Positions 37,043 to 46,303 of a stretch of DNA of 64,000 nt are shown here, piece by piece. Source of the DNA: Pseudoxanthomonas sp. Root630 (GTDB lineage Bacteria; Pseudomonadota; Gammaproteobacteria; Xanthomonadales; Xanthomonadaceae). The translations under genes and the position numbers were made by a program. The notes beneath the pieces were generated by a model. That model had not been told where the DNA came from, ran no database searches, and worked only from the letters and a program-made list of their open reading frames with translations. The stretch's first letter is position 1, and every line of letters starts with the position of its first letter. The DNA lies in assembly GCF_001427585.1 (NCBI RefSeq), contig NZ_LMGY01000012.1, forward strand, positions 656,200 to 720,199. Reading direction: 5' to 3'.

Positions 37043-37477
37043 ATGGCAACGAAGAAAGCTGCGAAGAAGAAACCGGCCGCCAAGAAGGCCGCCAAGAAGG
37101 CCACCAAGAAGTCGGCTGCCAAGAAGACCGTGAAGAAGGCAGCCAAGAAGGTCGCCAAGAAGGTCGCCAAGGCCAAGAAGGCGGTGAAGAAGGTCGCCAA
37201 GAAGGCCGCGAAGAAGGTAGCCAAGAAGGTCGCCAAGAAGCCGGCGAAGAAGGCCGCCAAGAAGTCCGTGAAGAAGGCTGCCAAGAAGGTCGCCAAGAAG
37301 CCTGCGAAGAAGGCTGCCAAGAAGACCGCCAAGAAGGCTGCCAAGAAAGTAGCCAAGAAGCCGGCCAAGAAGGCTGCGAAGAAGGCTGCCAAGAAGCCCG
37401 CCAAGAAGGCTGCCAAGAAGTCCAAGAAGAAAGCGGCCCCGGTCGCGCTGCCGGCTACCCCGGCTCCGCTGATCTAA
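37043..37477 (+). CDS. Histone H1-like lysine/alanine repeat protein
   Basis: 144 residues, almost entirely repeats of AAKK and VAKK/PAKK units (for example KKAAKKVAKKPAKKAAKK), resembling the C-terminal tail of eukaryotic H1 and bacterial H1-like proteins (Hc1/AlgP type). It is very basic, without aromatic residues, and ends APVALPATPAPLI. A good GAGGAG ribosome site lies 8 bases upstream. It is expected to bind and condense DNA in the nucleoid. The DNA is itself a tandem repeat of AAGAAGGC-type units, so length polymorphism between strains is likely. Confidence 0.9.
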   Translation: MATKKAAKKKPAAKKAAKKATKKSAAKKTVKKAAKKVAKKVAKAKKAVKKVAKKAAKKVAKKVAKKPAKKAAKKSVKKAAKKVAKKPAKKAAKKTAKKAAKKVAKKPAKKAAKKAAKKPAKKAAKKSKKKAAPVALPATPAPLI

Positions 37478-37506
37478 GCCAACCCCGATTAGCCGTAACA
37501 CCATGG

Positions 37507-37543
37507 ACTCTCTCCCTGTGCCCAGCGGGGGGAGAGTTTTTTT
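37507..37543 (+). terminator. Rho-independent terminator of the H1-like gene
   Basis: 10-bp stem (ACTCTCTCCC with GGGGGAGAGT, one G-U) and an 11-base loop, followed by seven T. Confidence 0.9.
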
Positions 37544-37592
37544 ATGGGCGGCCGGCTAGGCTGTCGTCCTCGCGAATCCCCAGGAGAGAGGC

Positions 37593-38126
37593 ATGAAGTT
37601 CATCAAGTGGGTGCTGGCCGTCATCGTCGCCATCGGGCTGGTGCTGACCGTGGGTGGCCTGCTGCTGCCATCAACGACGCACGTCGAGCGCAGTACCGTC
37701 ATCGCGCGGAGCCCCGAGCAGGTCTTCGCCACGCTGGATTCGTTCGAACGCTTCAATGCCTGGTCGCCGTGGGCCGAATACGACCCGCAGGCGAAGTACA
37801 CGTTCGAAAGGCCCGCCCGCGGCGTCGGCGCCAGGATGCGCTGGGTGGGCAACCGCTCCATCGGCAGCGGCAGCCAGGAGATCACCGCCAGCGAGCCGCA
37901 CCAGCGCATCGTGGTGGCCCTGGACTTCGATGGCAGCCAGGCGAATGCGACCTACCTGCTGGCGCCGGAGGGGCAGGGTACGCGGGTCACGTGGGCGTTC
38001 GATACCGAGCACGGCATGAACCCGTTCAAGCGCTGGCTGGGCCTGCTGTTCGACCGGATGATCGGTGCGGACTACGAGAAGGGCCTCGCCAAGCTCAAGG
38101 CGATGGAAGAAGGCGTCCAGCCCTGA
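37593..38126 (+). CDS. SRPBCC (START-like) family protein, membrane-anchored
   Basis: 177 residues. An N-terminal hydrophobic segment (about 3-27) is followed by a polyketide cyclase/SRPBCC-type fold: VERSTVIARSPEQVFATLDS is the classical first strand and helix, and the end runs YEKGLAKLKAMEEG. These proteins bind hydrophobic ligands; the ligand is unknown. It stands alone, convergent with the serine hydrolase. Confidence 0.85.
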   Translation: MKFIKWVLAVIVAIGLVLTVGGLLLPSTTHVERSTVIARSPEQVFATLDSFERFNAWSPWAEYDPQAKYTFERPARGVGARMRWVGNRSIGSGSQEITASEPHQRIVVALDFDGSQANATYLLAPEGQGTRVTWAFDTEHGMNPFKRWLGLLFDRMIGADYEKGLAKLKAMEEGVQP

Positions 38127-38162
38127 GGTGGCGGGTGGCCGCGCGGCGGCCACCGTAGGCGA

Positions 38163-39581
38163 TCAGTGCGGCGACGCGGTGCCGCGCTGCGATGAGGTGC
38201 CGCCATCCTTCGGCGCATCGACCGGCGATGCGCCGGGCGACTCCGCGAGCATGAGGTCGTAGTCGGCCGGCGTTTCGACCCACGGCTGGCCGGGCAGGCC
38301 CATCGCGCGATCCAGGATCGTCGGCAGCAATCCCGAGGGCAGCGAGCTGTCGCTGTTCCAGACCAGCGCCACGCCGAAGTCCTGTCCGGGCACCAGCGCG
38401 ACCAGGCCGCGATAGCCCTGCACCGCGCCGGCATGGAACACCACTTCGTGGCCCGCGTAGTCGAACACGCGCCAGCCCAGCGCGTAGCTGGCCGAATGGA
38501 CCCGCTCGCGGCGCCAGCCGCCGCGCATCTCGCCCGGCGTGGTCACCACGGGCGCGTGCAACGTGGCCAACAGCGGCGCGGGCAGTACGTCGGGGCGATG
38601 GCCGGTCTGTGCGATCAGCCACTGCGCCAGATCGCTGGCACTGGCGTTGACGCCGGCCGCGGGAGGCAACCGGTAATAGGTCGGCTTGGGCGTCGACGAT
38701 ACCCAGCCGTTGCGGCTGCGCACGTGCGGGCGCGCCCAGCGCGTGCTGGCCTGGATGCCGGCCAGGCCCATGCTGGCATCGTTCATGCCCAGTGGCTTGA
38801 AGATGCGGCGATCCACCGCCTGGTCGTAGAAGGTGCCCGACGCGGCGAACACCACGTCGCCGATCAGGCTGAAGGCGACGTTCTGGTAGGCGTAGCAGTC
38901 GCCGGGTGCGCACTTCAGCGGCGCGTAGGCCAGCTTGCGGGAAACATCGTAGTACTCGCCGTTGGCTTCGATGTCGCGGTCGAACGCGTTGTGCGCCTGC
39001 AGGCCGACGCTGTGGCTCAGTACGTCCGCCACGGTCACATGCGAGGTGGCATTCGCGTCGCTGAGCTGGAATCCCGGCACGTACTGGCTGACCTTGCTGT
39101 CCCAGCGCAGCGAGCCGTCCTGCACCATCAGGCCTGTCAGCGTGCTGGCGAAGGCCTTCGACAGCGATGCCAGGCGGAAGACGGTGTGCGCATCGACCGG
39201 CTGCGGCGCCGCCACATCGGTGACGCCGTAACCGCGCGCGCTGAGCACGCGACCGTTGTGCACGATCGCCATCGCCAGGCCGGGCACGCGCTGGCCCACC
39301 GTCAGGTGCTCGGCCATGGTCTCGAATGCGGCGACGTCGAAGCCCGATGCCAGCGGCTGGACCTTCTGGTCCGACAGCGAAGCAAGGTAGGGGCGCGGCT
39401 GCGTGGGCGAGGCGTAGTGCGCGGTCGGCACCGTGGCGGGCGCCGGCGCGTCGGCGCCCGCGGGCGAGGTCCACCGCAACGGGGTCTGCGCCGTCGACGA
39501 CAGCGTCAGCGGCAACAGCAGCCCGACCAGACCGATCCGGAAGGTGGAGCGCAGCGGCCGCCGGCTTGCCTTGTCTTTCAT
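38163..39581 (-). CDS. Serine hydrolase of the class C beta-lactamase family
   Basis: 472 residues from MKDKASRRPLRSTFRIGL, with a signal peptide to about TLSSTAQ. Ser-x-x-Lys is in RLASLSKAF, Tyr-x-Asn in CYAYQNVAF, and HAG occupies the place of the KTG triad in VFHAGAVQGY. This pattern is shared by esterases, D-aminopeptidases and penicillin-binding proteins of the family, so true beta-lactamase activity should not be assumed. Probably periplasmic. The extra C-terminal tail (SPGASPVDAPKDG) is low-complexity. Confidence 0.85.
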   Translation of the reverse strand: MKDKASRRPLRSTFRIGLVGLLLPLTLSSTAQTPLRWTSPAGADAPAPATVPTAHYASPTQPRPYLASLSDQKVQPLASGFDVAAFETMAEHLTVGQRVPGLAMAIVHNGRVLSARGYGVTDVAAPQPVDAHTVFRLASLSKAFASTLTGLMVQDGSLRWDSKVSQYVPGFQLSDANATSHVTVADVLSHSVGLQAHNAFDRDIEANGEYYDVSRKLAYAPLKCAPGDCYAYQNVAFSLIGDVVFAASGTFYDQAVDRRIFKPLGMNDASMGLAGIQASTRWARPHVRSRNGWVSSTPKPTYYRLPPAAGVNASASDLAQWLIAQTGHRPDVLPAPLLATLHAPVVTTPGEMRGGWRRERVHSASYALGWRVFDYAGHEVVFHAGAVQGYRGLVALVPGQDFGVALVWNSDSSLPSGLLPTILDRAMGLPGQPWVETPADYDLMLAESPGASPVDAPKDGGTSSQRGTASPH

Positions 39582-39660
39582 CGTGCGTGACGCCTGCGTA
39601 AGCTCTGTCGAGGGGATCATAACGCCGCTTTTTTCGATTGCACAAACAGGGAGAAGTTCC

Positions 39661-40266
39661 ATGTCCATGTTGTTCATCCTGCTTCTGATTGTGGGTGTGG
39701 CGGCCGTCGCAGTTCTGTGGGGCGTGGGCATCTACAACGGGCTGGTGAGCGCCCGCAATGCGTTCAGGAATGCATTCGCCCAGATCGACGTGCAACTTCT
39801 GCGCCGTTTCGACTTGATCCCCAATCTGGTGGAGACCGCCAAGGGCTACATGAGCCACGAACGGGAGACCCTCGAGGCCGTCGTGGCGGCGCGTTCAGCT
39901 GCACAGGCGGGCCTGTCGGCGGCGAAGGCCGATCCCGGCGATCCCGAGGCGATGGCGCAACTGGCGGCCGCGCAGGGTCAGCTGAATGCGGGCCTGGGTC
40001 GCCTGCTCGCGGTGGCGGAGGCCTATCCGGACCTGAAGGCCAACCAGAACATGATGCAGCTGACCGAAGAGCTGACGTCCACCGAGAACAAGGTGGCGTT
40101 CGCGCGGCAGGCCTACAACGACGCGGTGATGGCGTACAACAATCGGCGTGAAATGTTTCCCTCCAGCCTGGTGGCTGGCGCGTTCAATTTCGCCCCCGCG
40201 GCGCTGCTGGACGTGCCGGCGGAGAAAGCAGCACAGGTGCGCGAAGCGCCGAAAGTGCAGTTCTGA
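39661..40266 (+). CDS. lemA: LemA family protein
   Basis: 201 residues: a single N-terminal membrane helix (about 2-22) followed by a coiled/helical domain with YNGLVSARNAFRNAFAQIDV and RRFDLIPNLVETAKGYM, the diagnostic LemA blocks, and a C-terminal YN-RREMFP. Function is unresolved; LemA genes are commonly paired with M48-type proteases or TPM-domain proteins, as with the following gene. GGGAGAAG precedes the ATG. Confidence 0.92.
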   Translation: MSMLFILLLIVGVAAVAVLWGVGIYNGLVSARNAFRNAFAQIDVQLLRRFDLIPNLVETAKGYMSHERETLEAVVAARSAAQAGLSAAKADPGDPEAMAQLAAAQGQLNAGLGRLLAVAEAYPDLKANQNMMQLTEELTSTENKVAFARQAYNDAVMAYNNRREMFPSSLVAGAFNFAPAALLDVPAEKAAQVREAPKVQF

Positions 40267-40353
40267 ACAGGCACCGCGTGCTCGCGCATGCGGACCAGGG
40301 GACGGCGCGGGTGGGGGCCCGCGTCGCGATGATCGTGGCTTGAAGGGGCGTGC

Positions 40354-42267
40354 ATGAACTTTTTCGAACACCAGGCCGCGGCGCGGCGCGGCTCGTTCCG
40401 CATGGTGGCGTTGTTCGCGCTGGCCGTCGCCGGCATCGTGCTGGTCATCGATCTGATCGTGCTGCTGCTGGTGGGCATGCAGAGCGAGCGCGTGGACGGC
40501 GGCTCGCTGATCGGCGTGCTGGTTGTGTCGACGCTGGCTACGCTGGCCGTGATCGGACTGGGCTCGCTGTACCGCCTGGCCAGCCTGCGCGCCGGCGGCG
40601 AAGCGGTCGCGCAGCAGATGGGGGGCACCGAGGTGTCGCACGACACCCAGGAGCCGTCGCTGCGCCGGTTGCGGAATGTCGTCGAGGAAATCGCGATCGC
40701 ATCCGGCGTGCCCGTGCCGAGGATCTTCGTGCTGGAGCATGAGGCCGGCATCAACGCGTTCGCCGCCGGCTACGCCCCTGCCGATGCGGTCGTGGCCGTC
40801 ACCCGTGGCGCGCTGGACCGCCTCAATCGCGACGAGTTGCAGGGCGTCATCGCGCATGAGTTCGGCCACATCCTCAATGGCGACATGCGCCTGAACATCC
40901 GGCTGATGGGCGTGCTGTTCGGCATCATGATGCTGGGCATCATCGGCCAGCGGATCCTCGTCTACGGGCGCGGCAGCCGGGGCAAGGACGCGCTGCCGGT
41001 GTTCGCGATCGCGGGGGCGGCGGCGCTCGCCGGCTTCGTCGGCCTGTTCTTCGGCCGCATGATCAAGGCTGGCGTCAGTCGCCAGCGCGAGCTGCTGGCG
41101 GACGCATCCGCCGTGCAGTTCACCCGCCAGACCGCGGGGCTCGCGGGTGCGCTGAAGAAGATCGCCGGATTGGGCAACGGCTCCGCACTCGAGGACAAGG
41201 GCAAGGCGGAGGAAGTGAGCCACATGCTGTTCGGCGAAGGGCGTGCCTATTCGCGCCTGTTCGCCACCCATCCCCCCCTGCTGCAGCGCATCCGTCTGCT
41301 GGATCCGCTGTTCGGCCAGCACCAGCTCGATGAGCTCGCACGCCGCTGGGCCATCGCGCCGCCCGACGGCTTGTTGGAAGACCAGACCTTGCGCGTGGCG
41401 CCGGGTGGGCCGCCGCCGTTGCCGGCGGCGACCAGCGCGCTCCCGCTGACGCCCCCGATGGTGGCTGCGCAGGTCGCCACGCCGACCCCCGACGATTACG
41501 GACGTGCGCGCGTCATCGCCGCGACACTGCCGGAACCGCTGCAGCAACTGGCCAAGCAGCGCGAGCACGTCATGCCGCTGCTGCTGGCGCTGGTGGTCGA
41601 CAACGCGGCCGCCGTGGCGGCGCGGCAGCGCTTCGAGATCGCGGCGCGGCTGGGCGAGGCCATGGCCTCCCGCGTCGTCGATGTGCGCGAGGCGCATGTG
41701 GGCACCCTCCATCCCGCGCACCGCCTGCCGCTGGCGGCGCTCGCGTTCCCCGTGCTCCGGCGGTTCCCGAGGCCGGAACTGGACGCCTTCATCGATACGG
41801 TCGATGCCGCGGTACACGCCGACGGAAAGGTCTCGCTGTTCGAATACTGCCTGGCGCGGCTGCTGCAGGCGCAGGTCCGGGAAGCGTTGTCGCCGGCGCA
41901 GGTGCGGACCTTCGGGCGGCGCAAGCCGCACGATGTGCGCGTGCCGTTCGCCACCCTGCTCGCCGTCGTGGCGCAGGCGGGCCACGACACGCCAGCGAAG
42001 GCGCAACATGCCTATCTCACCGGCCTGCAGCGCGTACTGCCGCGCGACCACCTGCCGTACGCGCCGCCGCCGCAGGGTGTGCTGGCCCTGGATGAGGTCT
42101 GGGAACCGCTCGACGCGCTCGACCCACTGGCCAAGCAGTTGCTCGTCGAAGCCGTGACCGCTGCGGTCAGCCACGACAACCAGGTCCGCGTGGCGGAAGT
42201 CGAACTGCTGCGCACGATCTGCGGGGTGCTGCACTGCCCGCTGCCGCCGATGCTCGAGAAGGGCTGA
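40354..42267 (+). CDS. M48 family membrane metalloprotease with long C-terminal extension
   Basis: 637 residues. Two N-terminal membrane helices (about 17-42 and 50-72), then a zinc-protease domain with HEFGH at 168-172 and the third ligand Glu in RQRELLADASAVQF; two more hydrophobic segments (about 180-230) separate them, as in HtpX. Residues about 330-637 are an extra region of helices and acidic patches, roughly as long as the protease itself, for which I recognise no family. Pairing with LemA suggests envelope protein quality control. Confidence 0.85.
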   Translation: MNFFEHQAAARRGSFRMVALFALAVAGIVLVIDLIVLLLVGMQSERVDGGSLIGVLVVSTLATLAVIGLGSLYRLASLRAGGEAVAQQMGGTEVSHDTQEPSLRRLRNVVEEIAIASGVPVPRIFVLEHEAGINAFAAGYAPADAVVAVTRGALDRLNRDELQGVIAHEFGHILNGDMRLNIRLMGVLFGIMMLGIIGQRILVYGRGSRGKDALPVFAIAGAAALAGFVGLFFGRMIKAGVSRQRELLADASAVQFTRQTAGLAGALKKIAGLGNGSALEDKGKAEEVSHMLFGEGRAYSRLFATHPPLLQRIRLLDPLFGQHQLDELARRWAIAPPDGLLEDQTLRVAPGGPPPLPAATSALPLTPPMVAAQVATPTPDDYGRARVIAATLPEPLQQLAKQREHVMPLLLALVVDNAAAVAARQRFEIAARLGEAMASRVVDVREAHVGTLHPAHRLPLAALAFPVLRRFPRPELDAFIDTVDAAVHADGKVSLFEYCLARLLQAQVREALSPAQVRTFGRRKPHDVRVPFATLLAVVAQAGHDTPAKAQHAYLTGLQRVLPRDHLPYAPPPQGVLALDEVWEPLDALDPLAKQLLVEAVTAAVSHDNQVRVAEVELLRTICGVLHCPLPPMLEKG

Positions 42268-42425
42268 CTGGCCGATTGTCCGGAGGGCTCCCGTTGGATT
42301 CGGAGCCCCGGGGAACATGCCGTAAATGAGGCCGGCCGCAGGCGAGGCAGGCTGCAGGCGAAGCCGGGGCGCCTCACCGTCGTGTGCTGTTCCTTCGTGG
42401 TCCTGCCGGAGCCAGGAGCCCCATC

Positions 42426-44492
42426 ATGCGTCGTACGGCCCCATCCCCGACCGTCCTGCGGCTGCTGGCCGGCAGCCTCATCGTCCTGCTCGCGGCGCTG
42501 GCCGTCGGGCGCTCGTGGTACGGCACGCGCCTGGACAGCTTCACCGTCGACGAGCCGTGGCACATCGTCGCCGGTACGGTGTACGTGCGCGGTGGCGACC
42601 GGCACCTCAATCCCGAACATCCACCACTGGCCAAGCTCTGGGTCGGCGCATGGATGCCGGCGGACTTTCGCGTCGGTCCCGAGCCAGGCCTGCGCGAGAA
42701 GGCGCAGGAGCGCGAGTGGGTCGAACAGACGATGTTCGAGGAGAACGACCCGGAACGCACGCAGCAACGCGCGCGTGCCGCGATGTGGAGCTTGAATGCA
42801 CTGCTGCTGGTCGCGCTCGGCGCGCTGCTGTGGCGCGTCGCCGGGTTCGCATGGTCAGCTGGCACGCTCGCCTTCCTGGCGCTTGAGCCCACCCTCGGCG
42901 CGCACCTGCCTGTCGTGATGACGGACGGGTTGCTCGCCCTGGCGCTGTCGCTCGTCGTCGCTGCGGCAGGCGTGCTGGCGGCAACCTGGCAATGGCGATG
43001 GGCGGCCGTGTTCGGCATCACCGTCGGGTTGGCGCTCGGCGCGAAGCATTCGGCCCTGGCGGGACTGGTGGGCACGGGGTGCGTGCTGGTCGTGGCGGCC
43101 GCAGTGGGTATCCGCAACGGCGGCTGGCCCGAAGTCGCGCGGCGATGCGCGAAACTGGCGGCGGCCATCCTGCTGGGTGTCGCCCTGCTATGGGCGCAAT
43201 ACGGCTTCCGCTTCCATGCCGACGGCAGTGGCGGCGATGCCTTCAACCTGGCGATGGAGGCGAAGGTCGCGGAAGTCACCAAGCCGGCGCTGCGCAGTGC
43301 GATCGGGTTTTCGGACGACGTCCATCTGTTGCCGCGCGCCTACCTGTGGGGCCTGGCCGACACGGTGCGTACCGGCATCGAAGGTCGCGGCGGCGCCCTG
43401 CACCTGGTCTGGGGCAAGGTGTTCGAAGGACGCACGCCCTGGTTCACCTGGCCCGCCATCCTCGCCGCGAAGATCCCGCTCGCGCTGACCGCGCTCGCGG
43501 TGCTGGGCTTCGTGCTGGTGCTGCGCGCGCCGCTCGCGCCTGCCACCCGCTGGATGCTCGCGGCACTCGCCGCGGCCAGCACGCTCCACTTCGCCGCGCT
43601 CGTCGTCTCGCCGCAGGCGTGGGGCGGGGTGCGTCACGCGACACCGCTGCTGGCGGCCGCGGGCATGCTCGGCGGCGGTGCGGTGGCGGAAGCCTGGCGG
43701 CGGCGCTCGCGCGTGTTGAGGGGGCTGGTCATCGCGCTCTTCGTCGCCGCCTTCGCCATGACGATCCGCGAGCCGCGCCTGTGGGAGTACCACAACGAAC
43801 TGGTGGGCGGGACGAGCGGTGGCTATCGCGCGTTCCGCAACGAGGGGGTGGACCTGGGCCAGCGCTTCGGCGAGATCCGCGACTTCCATCGTCGCGTCAT
43901 CGCGGCTACCGGCGAACCGGTGTATCCCGACTACTGGGTGATGGAGCGCCAATGGCGTGCCGCGCACCTGGAGTATCACCGTTTCGTCGAGGACCTCGAC
44001 GACACCAATTCCGCCGGCGTCTGGGAGGGGTGGTTCGTGTACACCGTGGTCGACGAACTGCCGTGGCCGCAATTCGAATGGGACCCGGCGACAGTGTTCA
44101 AGGACATGGACAAGGTCGCGCAGCTGGGCTATGCCGGGGTCTGGCACGGTCGGCTGACACGGCCCGAGACGCGCGCCTCGGGTATCGGCGAGAAGGTGAT
44201 GGAGTACCTGTACGAAGAGAACGGGCAGGACTACGCCCTGGTCGCGCGACGTCTGGAGGAAGTCGCCGTCCTGCGTCCACAGAACGTCGGCGTGGGCGTC
44301 GAACTGGGCAACGCCTACCTGCGGCTGGGGCAGGGCGACCAGGCGTTGCGCGCCTATCGCCGCCTGCTGGAACAGACGCGGGTGGAACTGGACCGCAAGG
44401 TCGAACGCCAACTGCGGGACCAGATCGCGCGCATCGAAGCCGGCGAGGATCCGGCGAAGATCACCCCGATGCGCAACCCGTGGATGGAATGA
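42426..44492 (+). CDS. Membrane glycosyltransferase, GT39/PMT-like, with C-terminal TPR
   Basis: 688 residues. SFTVDEPWHIVAGTVY gives the Asp-Glu pair in the first periplasmic loop, as in dolichyl- or undecaprenyl-phosphate-sugar mannosyltransferases (PMT/ArnT superfamily). EHPPLAKLWVG is a second conserved block. About ten membrane segments follow to residue 450, then a soluble region with a TPR-like pair (VGVELGNAYLRLGQGDQALR). It would transfer a sugar from a polyprenyl donor to a protein or lipid outside the inner membrane. AGGAG lies 9 bases before the start. Confidence 0.8.
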   Translation: MRRTAPSPTVLRLLAGSLIVLLAALAVGRSWYGTRLDSFTVDEPWHIVAGTVYVRGGDRHLNPEHPPLAKLWVGAWMPADFRVGPEPGLREKAQEREWVEQTMFEENDPERTQQRARAAMWSLNALLLVALGALLWRVAGFAWSAGTLAFLALEPTLGAHLPVVMTDGLLALALSLVVAAAGVLAATWQWRWAAVFGITVGLALGAKHSALAGLVGTGCVLVVAAAVGIRNGGWPEVARRCAKLAAAILLGVALLWAQYGFRFHADGSGGDAFNLAMEAKVAEVTKPALRSAIGFSDDVHLLPRAYLWGLADTVRTGIEGRGGALHLVWGKVFEGRTPWFTWPAILAAKIPLALTALAVLGFVLVLRAPLAPATRWMLAALAAASTLHFAALVVSPQAWGGVRHATPLLAAAGMLGGGAVAEAWRRRSRVLRGLVIALFVAAFAMTIREPRLWEYHNELVGGTSGGYRAFRNEGVDLGQRFGEIRDFHRRVIAATGEPVYPDYWVMERQWRAAHLEYHRFVEDLDDTNSAGVWEGWFVYTVVDELPWPQFEWDPATVFKDMDKVAQLGYAGVWHGRLTRPETRASGIGEKVMEYLYEENGQDYALVARRLEEVAVLRPQNVGVGVELGNAYLRLGQGDQALRAYRRLLEQTRVELDRKVERQLRDQIARIEAGEDPAKITPMRNPWME

Positions 44493-44510
44493 GCGTGCGC
44501 ACGCAGGACG

Positions 44511-46091
44511 TCAGGCCTGGCGGATCATGTCCGCCGCTTTCTCCGCGATCATGAGGGTGGGCGCATTGGTGTTGCCGCCGATCAGCGTGGGCATCACCGA
44601 GGCGTCGATGACGCGCAGGCCTTCCAGGCCATGGACGCGCAGCGCGGGGTCCACCACGGCGCCGTCGTCGGTGCCCATCCGGCAACTGCCGACCGGGTGG
44701 TAGACGGTTTCCGCCTTGGCGCGGATGAAGGCGACCAGTTCGGCATCGGACAGATCACTGCGGGCGGGATGGATCGGCGCCCCGCGGTAGGCGTCGAAGG
44801 CCGGCTGGGCGAACAGCTCGCGCGAGAGCTTCGCGCACTCGATCATCATCTTCAGATCGAAGCCCTCGGGGTCGCTCAGGTAGTTGGCTTCGATGCGCGC
44901 ATCCGCGCGTGGGTCCGCGCTGGCCAGCAGGATGCGGCCGCGGCTGCGCGGGCGAAGGAAGCAGGCGTGCGCCGTGTAGCCGTCACCCGTCAGGCGGTTG
45001 CGCCCATGGTCGTCCAGCATCGCGGGCACGAAGTGCATCTGCATGTCGGGCCGGTTGTCCGGCGCCAGCGACGAGCGCACGAACGCACCTGCCTCGGCGA
45101 TGTTGCTGCTACCCGGGCCACGATGCCCGCGCAGGAAGTAGTCGAAGGCCGTCTTCAACTCGCTGGTGCGGTCGTAGGTGACGCGCTGGGTGCTGTGCTG
45201 CAGCGTGCAGATGTCCAGGTGGTCCTGCAGGTTCTGCCCGACGCCGGGCAGGGAGTGCCGCGCGGCGATGCCGTGCGATGCCAGGTGGTCGGCGGGGCCG
45301 ATGCCCGACAGCATCAGCAGTTGCGGCGAGTTGATCGCGCCGCCGCTCAGCAGTACTTCGCCTTCGCAGCGGACCGTCACTTCCTGCCCGCCGCGCGCAT
45401 ATGCCACGCCGATCGCGCGTCCGTTCTCGAGCAGGACGCGGCGGACCAGCGCACCGGTGACGATGTCCAGGTTCTGGCGGTCGCGCGCCGGGTCGAGGTA
45501 GGCGACGGCGGAGGAGCAGCGCGCGCCGTCCTTCTGGGTGACCTGGTAAAGACCGAAGCCTTCCTGGGCCGGGCCGTTGAAGTCCGCGTTGCGCGCGTAC
45601 CCGGCCTGGGCGCCGGCCTCGATGAAGGCGGCCGACAGCGGGTTGGTGTAGCGCAGGTCGGAGACGTAAAGCGGGCCGTCGGCGCCATGCAGGGCGTCGC
45701 TGCCGCGACTGTTCTTCTCGGAACGACGGAAGTAGGGCAGCACGCTGGCCCAGTCCCAGCCGTCGGCACCGGCCGCCGCCCAGTCGTCGTAGTCCTGCGG
45801 TACGCCGCGGATGTAGCACATGGCGTTGATGGAGCTGGAGCCGCCCAGCACCTTGCCGCGCGGCCACCAGAGGCGACGATTGTCCAGGTGCGGCTCGGGC
45901 GCGGTGTCGTAGTTCCAGTTGACGCCCTTCTGGCCGACCAGCTTGGCCAGGCCGGCCGGCATGTGGATGAAGGGGTGCCAGTCGCGTGGGCCGGCTTCCA
46001 GCAGCAGCACGCGGCAGGCGGGGTCTTCGCTCAGGCGGTGGGCCAGCACGCACCCGGCCGAGCCGGCGCCCACGATGATGTAGTCGTACAC
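44511..46091 (-). CDS. GMC-family FAD oxidoreductase (choline dehydrogenase-like)
   Basis: 526 residues with a GTG start. FAD-binding GAGSAGCVLAHRLSED at the N-terminus, PRGKVLGGSSSINAM, and C-terminal YHPVGSCRMG with NTNAPTLMIAEK, holding the catalytic His and Asn. It is probably an alcohol dehydrogenase; betaine-pathway partners are absent, so choline as substrate is doubtful. Convergent with the glycosyltransferase. Confidence 0.88.
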   Translation of the reverse strand: MYDYIIVGAGSAGCVLAHRLSEDPACRVLLLEAGPRDWHPFIHMPAGLAKLVGQKGVNWNYDTAPEPHLDNRRLWWPRGKVLGGSSSINAMCYIRGVPQDYDDWAAAGADGWDWASVLPYFRRSEKNSRGSDALHGADGPLYVSDLRYTNPLSAAFIEAGAQAGYARNADFNGPAQEGFGLYQVTQKDGARCSSAVAYLDPARDRQNLDIVTGALVRRVLLENGRAIGVAYARGGQEVTVRCEGEVLLSGGAINSPQLLMLSGIGPADHLASHGIAARHSLPGVGQNLQDHLDICTLQHSTQRVTYDRTSELKTAFDYFLRGHRGPGSSNIAEAGAFVRSSLAPDNRPDMQMHFVPAMLDDHGRNRLTGDGYTAHACFLRPRSRGRILLASADPRADARIEANYLSDPEGFDLKMMIECAKLSRELFAQPAFDAYRGAPIHPARSDLSDAELVAFIRAKAETVYHPVGSCRMGTDDGAVVDPALRVHGLEGLRVIDASVMPTLIGGNTNAPTLMIAEKAADMIRQA

Positions 46092-46303
46092 ATGCTGCCC
46101 AGTTGCGAAGACCGGCCGAACCTAGCGGCGGGGGATAGAGCAAATGCTCTGCCATCCCGTCATCGCACGGAACACGCGTCCGTGCCGGGCCCCGGACGCC
46201 GCGTCGTCCGCAAAAACGCTGGCGATGTTGCAGTGCATCGGATACCTTGCGCGCCACAGGCGGGCGGTGCCCGCGCCGTTGACGCGATCGCAGGCCGCAG
46301 ACC

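Noticed and set aside
37043..37477. CRISPR or minisatellite interpretation of the repeated DNA
   Set aside because: The repeats are codon-phased and encode a Lys/Ala-rich H1-like protein with a ribosome site and a terminator.
38163..39581. Calling the serine hydrolase an antibiotic-resistance beta-lactamase
   Set aside because: The motif set (SxxK, YxN, HAG) is shared by esterases and peptidases; nothing shows lactam hydrolysis.
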